The position numbers and the translations under genes were made by a program. This document shows positions 1 to 7,840 of a stretch of DNA of 7,952 nucleotides, piece by piece (position 1 is the stretch's first letter; every line of letters starts with the position of its first letter). Under the pieces are notes generated by a model. The model was not told the DNA's origin. It worked only from the letters and a program-made list of their open reading frames with translations, and searched no databases. The DNA is from Pseudomonadota bacterium (GTDB lineage: Bacteria > Pseudomonadota > Alphaproteobacteria > Acetobacterales > Acetobacteraceae). Location: positions 1 through 7,952 of the forward strand of contig JAJZHU010000102.1 of assembly GCA_021798375.1 (NCBI GenBank), written 5' to 3'.

Positions 1-2205
1 AAAGCCCAGTTCCCAAGTTTGCTGGCGGCGATCCCGCCTTCGATCAAGTTGGATATTGTCGCCGATCGCACGCAGACCATTCGCGCCTCGGTGTCCGATG
101 TGCAATTTACCTTGCTGCTGACCATGGCCCTGGTGGTGATGGTGATATTTCTGTTTCTGCGCAATGTCTGGGCGACCATCATTCCCGGCATTGCCGTGCC
201 GCTGGCGATTACCGGCACTTTTGGGGCGATGTATCTGCTGGGCTATAGCCTGGATAATCTTTCGTTGATGGCGCTGACCATTTCGGTGGGGTTTGTCGTC
301 GATGACGCCATTGTGATGCTGGAAAATATCTTCCGCCACATGGAAGCCGGAATGCCGGCGCGCGAGGCGGCGTTGCTGGGCGCGGGCGAAATCGGCTTTA
401 CCATCGTGTCGATTTCATTGTCGCTGATCGCGGTGTTCACGCCGCTTTTGCTGATGGGCGGCATCGTCGGGCGCTTGTTTCGCGAATTTGCGGTGACGGT
501 CAGCGTCGCCGTGGTCATCTCGGCGGTGGTGTCGCTCACGCTCACGCCGATGATGTGCGGTCTGTTCCTGCGCCATGAAACCAGGCACGGGGCGCTGTAT
601 CGTGCCATCGAACGAATGTTCGAGGGGTTGCTCGGCTTTTACCGGCGCACGCTCGATGTGGCGCTGCATCATCACCGTATCACGCTGGCGGTGTTTTTTG
701 CCACCATGGCGCTGAGCGTGGCGCTTTATATCGAGATCCCGAAGGGGTTTTTCCCCGAACAGGACAATGGCCTGATCATCGGCTTTACCGAAATGGCGCA
801 GGATATTTCCTACACCGAAATGGCCAAAAGACAGCAGGCGGTGGCGGCGATCGTGGCAAGGGATCCGGCGGTGGAAAATTATGTCTCCATCGTCGGCAAC
901 GGCCCGATGAGCAATGGGATCATATATTTTACGTTGAAACCGTTCGGTCAACGCAACGTGAGCGCCCAGGCCGTTATCACCCGGTTGCGCCCCAAGCTGT
1001 CGTCGCTTGAGGGGGCCAATTTCTATATGCAGGCGGCGCAGGATGTGCGGGTGGGGGCGCGTATTTCGCGCACGGCCTATCAATATACCCTGCAAGACGC
1101 CGATACGGATCAGCTTTATGCCTGGGCGCCGAAAATTTTGGCGCAAATGCGCAAACTGCCCGCATTGCGCGATGTGGCCACGGATCAACAATTGCGCGGC
1201 GCCGCGGTCACTCTCACCATCGAACGCGCCAAGGCCGCATCGCTGGGGGTTTCCGTCCAGCAGATCGACGACGTGCTTTACGATGCCTTCGGCCAACGTC
1301 AGGTGGCGCAATATTTTACCGAAGTGAACACCTATCACGTGATCCTGACCCTGCCGGATGCCGAGTTGGGTAATCTTGCCACCATCGACCGGCTTTATGT
1401 GCATGGCAGCAACGGCGCGGTGCCGCTGGCAGCATTGGTCACGCTCGATAGCGGCGGCGCGCAGCCATTGGTGATCAATCATCAAAGCCAGTTCCCGGCG
1501 GTGACGATTTCCTTCAACCTCGCGCAAGGGGCGGCGCTGGGCGATGCCGTGACGCAGGTGCAAAAAGCGGTGCGCGACATGGGGGCGCCGCTGGCGCTGC
1601 GCGGTTCGTTCCAGGGCACGGCGGAGGCATTCCAAAGCTCGTTGCGCTCGCAGCCTTTGCTGATCGGGGCGGCATTGGTCGCGGTTTATATCATTCTCGG
1701 CATTCTGTATGAAAGTTTCATCCTGCCGCTGACCATCCTTTCCACCTTGCCGTCGGCGGGCGTGGGCGCGTTGCTGATGTTGCTGGCGGCCGGCAAGGAT
1801 TTGTCGGTGATCGCCATCATCGGGGTGATATTGCTGATCGGCATCGTCAAGAAAAACGGCATCATGATGGTCGATTTCGCCATCACCGCCGAGCGCGAAC
1901 GCAATCTGGAACCTGAACAAGCGATCCGCCAGGCCTGTTTGCTGCGTTTCCGTCCCATCTTGATGACCACCGCGTGTGCCATGCTGGCGGGCCTGCCGTT
2001 GATGCTGGGGCGTGGCGCGGGGTCGGAACTGCGTCAGCCTCTGGGCTATGCGATGGTGGGTGGCCTGGCACTCAGCCAGATCCTCACGCTTTACACCACG
2101 CCGGTGGTTTATTTGTATCTCGATCGCCTGCGCCGCTTGCTGTCGCGCGGGGCGCCCGCCGAACTGCCCCGATTGGCGGTGCGGATGAATGATGCGGCTG
2201 AATGA
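1..2205 (+). CDS. RND multidrug efflux permease, MdtB/MdtC-like (5'-truncated by window edge)
   Basis: Inner-membrane, proton-driven RND (HAE1) pump subunit. In this family it works with a periplasmic adaptor and an outer-membrane channel to expel drugs or other hydrophobic compounds. The frame is open from base 1, so the true start lies upstream; ~734 of the usual ~1040 residues are present. Visible landmarks are the TM2-TM3 stretch FLFLRNVWATIIPGIAVPL, the TM4 proton-relay Asp-Asp in GFVVDDAIVMLEN (codons 301-306), the segment REFAVTVSVAVVISAVVSLT, and GFFPEQDNG opening the second porter half. Late helices carry the TM10 motif IVKKNGIMMVDFA, whose second Lys (codon 1852-1854) matches the conserved relay lysine, and FRPILMTT in TM11. 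The wording around TM4 (NNLSLMALT-like) is closest to MdtB/MdtC as I recall them. Those two form a heteromeric pump, so a partner gene may lie upstream. The protein ends MNDAAE, TGA at 2203-2205. No outer-membrane channel gene follows. Family confidence is high; substrate is unknown. Confidence 0.95.
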   Translation, partial: KAQFPSLLAAIPPSIKLDIVADRTQTIRASVSDVQFTLLLTMALVVMVIFLFLRNVWATIIPGIAVPLAITGTFGAMYLLGYSLDNLSLMALTISVGFVVDDAIVMLENIFRHMEAGMPAREAALLGAGEIGFTIVSISLSLIAVFTPLLLMGGIVGRLFREFAVTVSVAVVISAVVSLTLTPMMCGLFLRHETRHGALYRAIERMFEGLLGFYRRTLDVALHHHRITLAVFFATMALSVALYIEIPKGFFPEQDNGLIIGFTEMAQDISYTEMAKRQQAVAAIVARDPAVENYVSIVGNGPMSNGIIYFTLKPFGQRNVSAQAVITRLRPKLSSLEGANFYMQAAQDVRVGARISRTAYQYTLQDADTDQLYAWAPKILAQMRKLPALRDVATDQQLRGAAVTLTIERAKAASLGVSVQQIDDVLYDAFGQRQVAQYFTEVNTYHVILTLPDAELGNLATIDRLYVHGSNGAVPLAALVTLDSGGAQPLVINHQSQFPAVTISFNLAQGAALGDAVTQVQKAVRDMGAPLALRGSFQGTAEAFQSSLRSQPLLIGAALVAVYIILGILYESFILPLTILSTLPSAGVGALLMLLAAGKDLSVIAIIGVILLIGIVKKNGIMMVDFAITAERERNLEPEQAIRQACLLRFRPILMTTACAMLAGLPLMLGRGAGSELRQPLGYAMVGGLALSQILTLYTTPVVYLYLDRLRRLLSRGAPAELPRLAVRMNDAAE

Positions 2206-2294
2206 AGGGGCGGATTGAGTTTGCTTAATTTGCCCTATCTCGCGCTTTTTGCCATAGCTTATGGCATCCATTTTCCCGAAAACAGGATTGAACG
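2206..2294. other. Intergenic gap between RND gene and nitroreductase
   Basis: This is an 89-base non-coding stretch, more AT-rich than its neighbours. It holds a short dyad at 2250-2266, described separately. I see no convincing -35/-10 pair; the best fragment is TTGAGT at 2215-2220 with TATCTC 15 bases further on, which is weak. The nitroreductase could be read through from the pump gene or have its own promoter here. Confidence 0.5.
2250..2266. promoter_or_regulatory. 7-bp dyad, candidate operator or weak terminator
   Basis: TGCCATA and TATGGCA form a perfect 7-bp inverted repeat around a GCT loop. It lies 45 bases after the pump stop codon and 28 bases before the nitroreductase start. 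A T-rich stretch (TCCATTTT) follows on the plus strand, so it could be a weak terminator of the pump gene. Its small loop and position just before a gene also fit an operator. The sequence does not decide between these. Confidence 0.35.
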
Positions 2295-2885
2295 ATGGCC
2301 CCCTATTCCCCGCGCCAAGCCGATTACCCGATCGACGAGGCTTTTCTCTCCCGCTGGTCGCGCCGCAGCTTTTCGGGCGAAGCGGTCAGCGACGCCGATC
2401 TCAAAAGCATCTTTGAAGCCGCGCGCTGGGCGCCGTCGTCGATGAATGCGCAGCCCTGGCGGTTTTTGTTCGCCAAGGCCGGCACCCCGAATTTCGATCT
2501 GTTTTTGCAACAATTGATGCCGTTCAATCAGGCCTGGGCGAAGAAGGCCGGCGCGCTGATCGTGGCGCTGTCTTACGTGAAGATGGATTATCAGGGACAG
2601 ATCGTGGCCTCGCCCAGCCACGCCTTCGATACGGGCGCGGCGTGGCAAAATCTGGCGTTGCAGGCGCATAAACTGGGATACAACACCCGCGCCATGGGCG
2701 GATTCCTGCGCGATCAGGCGCGTGTGGCGCTGGAAGTTCCGCAAGATTACGACATGCAGGCGTTCATCGCCCTGGGCAAGGCCGGCCCGGTGGCGGATCT
2801 CCCCGCCGATTTCCAGGCCCGCGAAGTGCCCACCACGCGCAAACCCGCGAGCGAGTTCGTGTTTGAAGGTAAATTTCCGGGGTAG
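2295..2885 (+). CDS. Nitroreductase-family FMN oxidoreductase
   Basis: This 196-residue cytoplasmic flavoprotein belongs to the nitroreductase family. Such enzymes are usually FMN-bound homodimers that use NAD(P)H to reduce nitroaromatics, quinones or related compounds. Family marks in order: RRSFSGE (residues 23-29), where the Arg/Ser pair contacts the FMN phosphate; ARWAPSSMNAQPWRF (43-57), the hallmark APSxxNxQPW block; AWQNLALQAHKLGYN (116-130), the central helix; MGGF (134-137), the glycine turn near FMN; and FIALGKAG (157-164). The C-terminus (RKPASEFVF) resembles the usual arm that wraps the partner subunit. The ATG at 2295 is preceded by only a weak purine tract (AGGA, 2284-2287), but it is the first Met and the N-terminal length suits the family. 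It ends just before a strong hairpin and converges on copA. The exact substrate cannot be told. Confidence 0.93.
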   Translation: MAPYSPRQADYPIDEAFLSRWSRRSFSGEAVSDADLKSIFEAARWAPSSMNAQPWRFLFAKAGTPNFDLFLQQLMPFNQAWAKKAGALIVALSYVKMDYQGQIVASPSHAFDTGAAWQNLALQAHKLGYNTRAMGGFLRDQARVALEVPQDYDMQAFIALGKAGPVADLPADFQAREVPTTRKPASEFVFEGKFPG

Positions 2886-2897
2886 CGACACGGCGGC

Positions 2898-2931
2898 GAA
2901 GAATCTTCTTTTTCAGAAAAGAAGATTCTTC
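2898..2931. terminator. Perfect 15-bp inverted repeat, probable bidirectional terminator
   Basis: The left arm GAAGAATCTTCTTTT (2898-2912) and right arm AAAAGAAGATTCTTC (2917-2931) are exact reverse complements around a TCAG loop. The element sits between convergent genes: 12 bases after the nitroreductase stop and one base beyond the copA stop. The upper stem has a T run in the left arm on either strand, and the whole is strikingly AT-rich in a GC-rich region. A U-tract after the stem is missing (CCTCACC follows), so it is not a textbook intrinsic terminator. Bidirectional 3'-end formation or mRNA 3'-end protection is the simplest reading. Confidence 0.7.
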
Positions 2932-2932
2932 C

Positions 2933-5038
<2,106 letters not shown>

Positions 5039-5072
5039 GGACGATATATAGGGGGTGGTAAGTCAAACGCAC
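5039..5072. promoter_or_regulatory. Divergent copA/copZ control region with candidate metal-sensor operator
   Basis: The space between the copA start codon and the chaperone ribosome-binding site must hold signals for both genes. Visible are TATATA (5045-5050), a G run in ATAGGGGGTGG (5048-5058), and TTGACT on the minus strand (complement of 5061-5066). Read on the minus strand, TACCACCCCCTATA recalls C-run operators of CsoR/RcnR-family sensors. The TTGACT to TATATA distance is only 10 bp, so they cannot be one ordinary sigma-70 promoter. No 19-bp-spaced MerR/CueR promoter with clear dyad is evident. Sensor identity is an inference, and no regulator gene lies in the window. Confidence 0.5.
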
Positions 5073-5077
5073 AGGAG
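5073..5077 (+). promoter_or_regulatory. Shine-Dalgarno site of copZ-like gene
   Basis: AGGAG lies 8 bases before the ATG at 5086. A GTG at 5077 is also in frame but shares a base with this site, so the ATG is the better start. Confidence 0.85.
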
Positions 5078-5085
5078 TGAAAAAA

Positions 5086-5280
5086 ATGTTGGTGTTGAAA
5101 GTCGCCGGGATGGATTGCCGGCATTGCGTGGATAATGTTACCGAAGCGGTGCAATTTCTGTCGGGCGTCAATTCGGTGGAAGTCGATCTGGCCGCTGGGG
5201 AAGTGCGCATCGAGGGCGATGTGGATCGCTTTGCGGCCACCGATGCGATCGAGAAAAAGGGTTATCAGGTAAAGGAATAA
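5086..5280 (+). CDS. copZ: CopZ-like copper chaperone (single HMA domain)
   Basis: This 64-residue cytosolic protein is one heavy-metal-associated domain. GMDCRHC (residues 8-14; Cys11 and Cys14) is the metal-binding loop. The rest follows the beta-alpha-beta-beta-alpha-beta pattern: a helix after the loop, SGVNSVEVDLAAGEVRIEG strands, then the C-terminal IEKKGYQV. CopZ/Atx1 proteins hold Cu(I) and pass it to the HMA domain or membrane entry of CopA, which is encoded divergently next door. The ATG at 5086 is chosen over GTG 5077 because AGGAG is ideally placed for it. The His in CRHC is common in bacterial chaperones of this type. A mercury-binding MerP-like role is less likely: there is no signal peptide and no mer genes are nearby. 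Confidence 0.9.
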   Translation: MLVLKVAGMDCRHCVDNVTEAVQFLSGVNSVEVDLAAGEVRIEGDVDRFAATDAIEKKGYQVKE

Positions 5281-5289
5281 TACGGTCAA

Positions 5290-5315
5290 CGGGGGAAGCC
5301 TCAATACTTCCCCTG
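5290..5315. terminator. GC-rich hairpin at convergent gene ends
   Basis: GGGGAAG (5292-5298) and CTTCCCC (5307-5313) are exact complements with an 8-base loop; a G-T and a C-G pair can extend the stem to 9. It lies 10 bases after the chaperone stop and overlaps the last codons and stop of the opposing membrane-protein gene. No T tract follows on either strand, so termination is plausible rather than shown. Confidence 0.45.
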
Positions 5316-5807
5316 ATCCGCCGGTAAATTCCATTCCTCGATCAATTGTTTCCGCCGTTCGATCAATGTCTGTTTGCGGCGTTGGGTTTGCGCCTCGATC
5401 AATGCGTGTGCGCCCAGCGGGGCCAATTCGCTGGCGAGCCACCCCGCCGCTCCCGCGCACCAGGCCGGCGCCAGCATGGAAATATTGCCCAGCAGCGCCA
5501 CCGCATGATCGAATCCCAGACCGCTGGTCCATAAATGCCAGGCCGGGTCCACGCTGAATGCCAGCCCCGCCAGCAAACTCGCGCGCGCGACAGGCCGCCC
5601 CGGCGCGCGGTCGGCGGACAGACACAGCAAACCGGGCGCAAGCAGCACCAGGATCGACACGATCAATGCAGGCGCTGCCACCAAAGCGGCGCCCAGGGCG
5701 AGGCCTTGCACGGCTGAAATTCCGCTCCCTTTTTTTTCGATGTTTGTTTTTCCGATGTTTGTTTTTTCGATGTTTGCTTTTGCCGGGGCTGCGCGTGCTT
5801 GCGTCAT
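5301..5807 (-). CDS. Small membrane protein of unknown function, coupled to the pseudokinase gene
   Basis: I do not recognise the family. Starting at the ATG at 5807 the product has 168 residues; an ATG two codons upstream (5813) sits only one base from the ribosome-binding site, whereas 5807 has a 7-base gap. The hydrophilic N-terminus holds three NIEKT-like pentapeptides (residues ~14-26). A long hydrophobic stretch, LALGAALVAAPALIVSILVL and onward (~36-63), is a clear membrane segment. Two further hydrophobic stretches (~77-92 and ~102-136) are probable membrane or re-entrant segments. The C-terminal ~30 residues form a charged helix with repeated LIE and RRKQ motifs, ending NLPADQGKY. There is no signal-peptide cleavage site that I trust. 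It begins 10 bases after the stop of the kinase-like gene, whose TAA lies in its ribosome-binding site, so the two are almost certainly co-translated and probably act together at the membrane. Confidence 0.8.
   Translation of the reverse strand: MTQARAAPAKANIEKTNIGKTNIEKKGSGISAVQGLALGAALVAAPALIVSILVLLAPGLLCLSADRAPGRPVARASLLAGLAFSVDPAWHLWTSGLGFDHAVALLGNISMLAPAWCAGAAGWLASELAPLGAHALIEAQTQRRKQTLIERRKQLIEEWNLPADQGKY
5337..5405 (-). repeat. Three in-phase ATTGATCGA motifs encoding Leu-Ile-Glu
   Basis: The nonamer TCGATCAAT (plus strand) occurs at 5338-5346, 5359-5367 and 5395-5403, spaced 21 and 36 bases, all in one reading phase. On the minus strand they encode LIE in ALIEAQ, TLIERR and QLIEEW. 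Two of them sit in an imperfect RRKQ-LIE duplication, so the charged C-terminal helix looks partly built by a short internal duplication. Confidence 0.6.
5730..5776 (-). repeat. 15-bp tandem repeat (three copies) plus A8 run
   Basis: CGATGTTTG recurs at 5738, 5753 and 5768 (plus strand) with exact 15-base period, the intervening bases being T-rich. On the minus strand the copies encode NIEKT, NIGKT and NIEKK in the N-terminus of the small membrane protein. The unit is a whole number of codons, so copy-number change would keep the frame. An uninterrupted T8 (5730-5737; A8 in the coding sense) ends the array. The very AT-rich array contrasts with its GC-rich surroundings. Confidence 0.85.
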
Positions 5808-5814
5808 CGTCATT

Positions 5815-5819
5815 TCCTT
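5815..5819 (-). promoter_or_regulatory. Shine-Dalgarno of small membrane protein, overlapping upstream stop codon
   Basis: AAGGA on the minus strand follows from the TAA stop (5820-5818) of the kinase-like gene and shares two of its bases. The gap is 7 bases to ATG 5807 and only 1 base to ATG 5813, which selects 5807 as the main start. The overlap is a classic layout for translational coupling. Confidence 0.8.
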
Positions 5820-7824
5820 ACAAAAACGCCGCCAAAATGCCCGCCCCGATCACCCCGGCCAGGGCGATGGCGCCGATGGTTTCATAGGCCAGCCCCCGCG
5901 CCCTGGCGGCACGGATTTCGCCGCCTGTCTCGATTTGTGCCAGTTCCTGTTCGATCCGCCGCACCATCGTGGCCGCTTGCTCGGCGTTGGCGCGATCCTG
6001 AGCCCGCCCCGAACGGTCTTCCAGCAATTCGAGCATCGCCATCAGTGTTCCGGCCTCGGCGCGTTCCTTCAGCCCATTGGCCAGGCGTTTGCGGTTGTGC
6101 CGTCCACGCCATTGCTCCACCCGGTCGGCGCATACCGCCGCCAGCCACGCGGTTAGATTGGGCAGATGCCTTGTATCGGTGGCGATCTGAATGCCGGCGA
6201 ACACGCGCAACAGGGCGATCGGCAGTTCGCTTATGGGGCAATTGGCGAAGGCGGATAATTCGCTGTCCAATCGATGTTCGCCGTGGGCGGCGATATAGCC
6301 AATCAGATGCGCGTCGGCCGGCAAGCCTTGGCGGCGGTCGGCGTGCGAGGCGGTTTGTTCCAGCGCCTGCAACAAATCCGCCAGCCGCAGCACCACCGCG
6401 CCATCGACCAACGGCGATCGGCATGGCAAGGCCGGATTAAGCCCATACAACACGCGCGGCAATTGCCCGGCCAACCCCTTGGTGCCCAACCACAGGCGCA
6501 AGCGCCTTGCCTCGGGGCGCAGCGTGAGCGGATCGCAGCGTTCGGGCCGCGCCTCGGCCCAGGCGGCCACGGCTTCGGTATCGATGATTTCCTCGATGCG
6601 CTGGGTTGTGTCGCGTTGGGCGATACCGGCGGCCAGCACCGCTCCCAGCGCATCGGGCCAAAAAGTCAGGCCGCGCCAATGAAACGGCGCCAGCGGATCA
6701 AGCGCCGCGGTGGCCCGCGCCAACCGCATGGTATCGCCCAGCGGTCCATCGGCCGCTTCGTGGTTGGTGGTATTCACCGCCAGATCGAATCGCAGCCCCA
6801 GGGCCGCATCGCCCAACATGCGCCGTAGCCAACGATCCACCGCACCGCTTTTGATCGCCTGCATCCCTGGTTCGGGAAAGCGGGCCAATGCATAGGCCAG
6901 TGATCGCGCGTTCCAGGCTTCAAAATTGCCGACCTCCAACGAACGCGCCGCCCGTCGCGGTGGCCGTGCCGCCACGCGGCGCGCGCGTGCGGCGGCCGGA
7001 TCGGTCAGCAATGCGGGGGGCGGCCGATGATCGGGGTCTTCGGCCAACATGCCGCGCAGCAAATCCGACAGCGCCGGCGATAGCCGCGCCTCTTCCACCA
7101 AGGCGGCATAGCTGCCCAGATGCAGCTTGCGGCGCAAAATCGCTTCGTCATCCAGGGTGCGCAGCGGTGCTTCGCCCAAACACAGCACCAGCAGGCTAAC
7201 GCCCAGCGCGTAAACATCGTCGGCAATCACCCCGTCGCCGCGGCCATGGGGATGGCACTGCGAAAAATAGGGCGGATCGTAGATGTTGGGTTGCAAAACA
7301 CCCGGCGGCGTGGCCCAGGCGGCGCCCAGGATCGCCGGCTGGCCGCGCCCCGGCGAAAAGATATTGTCGGGCCGAATGGCGCGATGGGTAAAGCCGCGTT
7401 GCGCCAGCAGATCCAGCGTGTGGGCGGCCGGACGCAGCAATATTTCGATCAGTTCCAGATCGTTGATCCGCCCGCCCGCCCGTTCGGCTTGGGTCAGCAA
7501 AGAGGGGCCGGGCGGCGGCTGGCAGATCACGAAGCCGGCCGGGGTCTGACCGGGCACGCCAAAGACGCCGAATCCCAACGGGTTTAACATGCCCGCGACC
7601 GGATTGCCGGCCAGAGCGGCGATGACCGGCGCCCTTGGCTGCGTGCCGCGTTCCACCTGCAGCGCCATCATGTTGGTGGCGTGGCCGCGACGATCCAGCA
7701 CGCCGAACGCGGTATGCCCACGCCCCGCATCGCTGCGCGGTGTTGCCAAATCCGGCCGGTATTGCCCCGCGATCAGTGTTTCCACCGGGCATGAAGTTTT
7801 GCTGTCGGTGAGATTTTCTCCCAT
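5818..7824 (-). CDS. Tail-anchored Ser/Thr kinase-like protein, predicted pseudokinase
   Basis: This 668-residue protein has an N-terminal protein-kinase-like fold, a long helical middle and a C-terminal membrane anchor. Kinase landmarks: glycine loop GRGHTAFGV (34-42); MALQV (53-57) where VAIK is expected, so Lys is Gln56; HRAIRPDN (147-154) where HRDLKPEN is expected, so the catalytic Asp is Ala149 while Asn154 is kept; ILGAAWA (165-171) at the DFG site, with Gly167 in place of Asp; DVYALGV (203-209), subdomain IX; and AEDPDHRPPP (261-270), subdomain XI. A basic Pro/Arg linker (279-294) leads to residues 300-590, which match no domain I know. Residues ~595-645 look like a charged, perhaps coiled-coil helix. 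The last ~20 residues are hydrophobic and end the protein, so the bulk should be cytosolic. An in-frame TGA at 7839-7837 leaves ATG 7824 as the first start; its ribosome-binding site is poor. The small membrane protein follows, translationally coupled. ATP binding or phosphotransfer is not expected by the usual mechanism; a scaffold or allosteric role is inferred. Confidence 0.85.
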   Translation of the reverse strand: MGENLTDSKTSCPVETLIAGQYRPDLATPRSDAGRGHTAFGVLDRRGHATNMMALQVERGTQPRAPVIAALAGNPVAGMLNPLGFGVFGVPGQTPAGFVICQPPPGPSLLTQAERAGGRINDLELIEILLRPAAHTLDLLAQRGFTHRAIRPDNIFSPGRGQPAILGAAWATPPGVLQPNIYDPPYFSQCHPHGRGDGVIADDVYALGVSLLVLCLGEAPLRTLDDEAILRRKLHLGSYAALVEEARLSPALSDLLRGMLAEDPDHRPPPALLTDPAAARARRVAARPPRRAARSLEVGNFEAWNARSLAYALARFPEPGMQAIKSGAVDRWLRRMLGDAALGLRFDLAVNTTNHEAADGPLGDTMRLARATAALDPLAPFHWRGLTFWPDALGAVLAAGIAQRDTTQRIEEIIDTEAVAAWAEARPERCDPLTLRPEARRLRLWLGTKGLAGQLPRVLYGLNPALPCRSPLVDGAVVLRLADLLQALEQTASHADRRQGLPADAHLIGYIAAHGEHRLDSELSAFANCPISELPIALLRVFAGIQIATDTRHLPNLTAWLAAVCADRVEQWRGRHNRKRLANGLKERAEAGTLMAMLELLEDRSGRAQDRANAEQAATMVRRIEQELAQIETGGEIRAARARGLAYETIGAIALAGVIGAGILAAFL

Positions 7825-7840
7825 GAAACCGCCGTTTCAT
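7823..7840. promoter_or_regulatory. Inverted repeat over the pseudokinase start codon
   Basis: ATGAAAC (7823-7829) and GTTTCAT (7834-7840) are perfect 7-bp arms around CGCC. The A and T of the start ATG (7824-7822, minus strand) lie inside one arm. AGGA, the only Shine-Dalgarno-like stretch, is 15 bases upstream and overlaps the other arm. Folding would sequester the start or bring AGGA nearer to it. It could also be a DNA-binding operator. Confidence 0.5.

Noticed and set aside
415..2271. 618-codon open frame on the minus strand, antisense to the RND pump
   Set aside because: The product is rich in Arg, Gln and His with no domain pattern, and the opposite strand encodes an unmistakable RND transporter. 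Long antisense frames are a by-product of GC-rich codon usage.
2215..2445. 76-codon plus-strand frame beginning with TTG before the nitroreductase
   Set aside because: It overlaps the nitroreductase start in another frame, has no ribosome-binding site, and its Arg/Pro/Ala-rich tail is typical of a shadow frame.
5077..5079. GTG as an upstream start for the copper chaperone
   Set aside because: It shares a base with the AGGAG ribosome-binding site, which is correctly spaced for the ATG at 5086.
7196..7840. 214-codon minus-strand frame starting at the other ATG of the start-codon palindrome
   Set aside because: It is directly behind an AGGA-like stretch but only 1 base from it, runs in a different frame from the kinase landmarks, and has a His/Arg/Gly-rich product without recognisable features.
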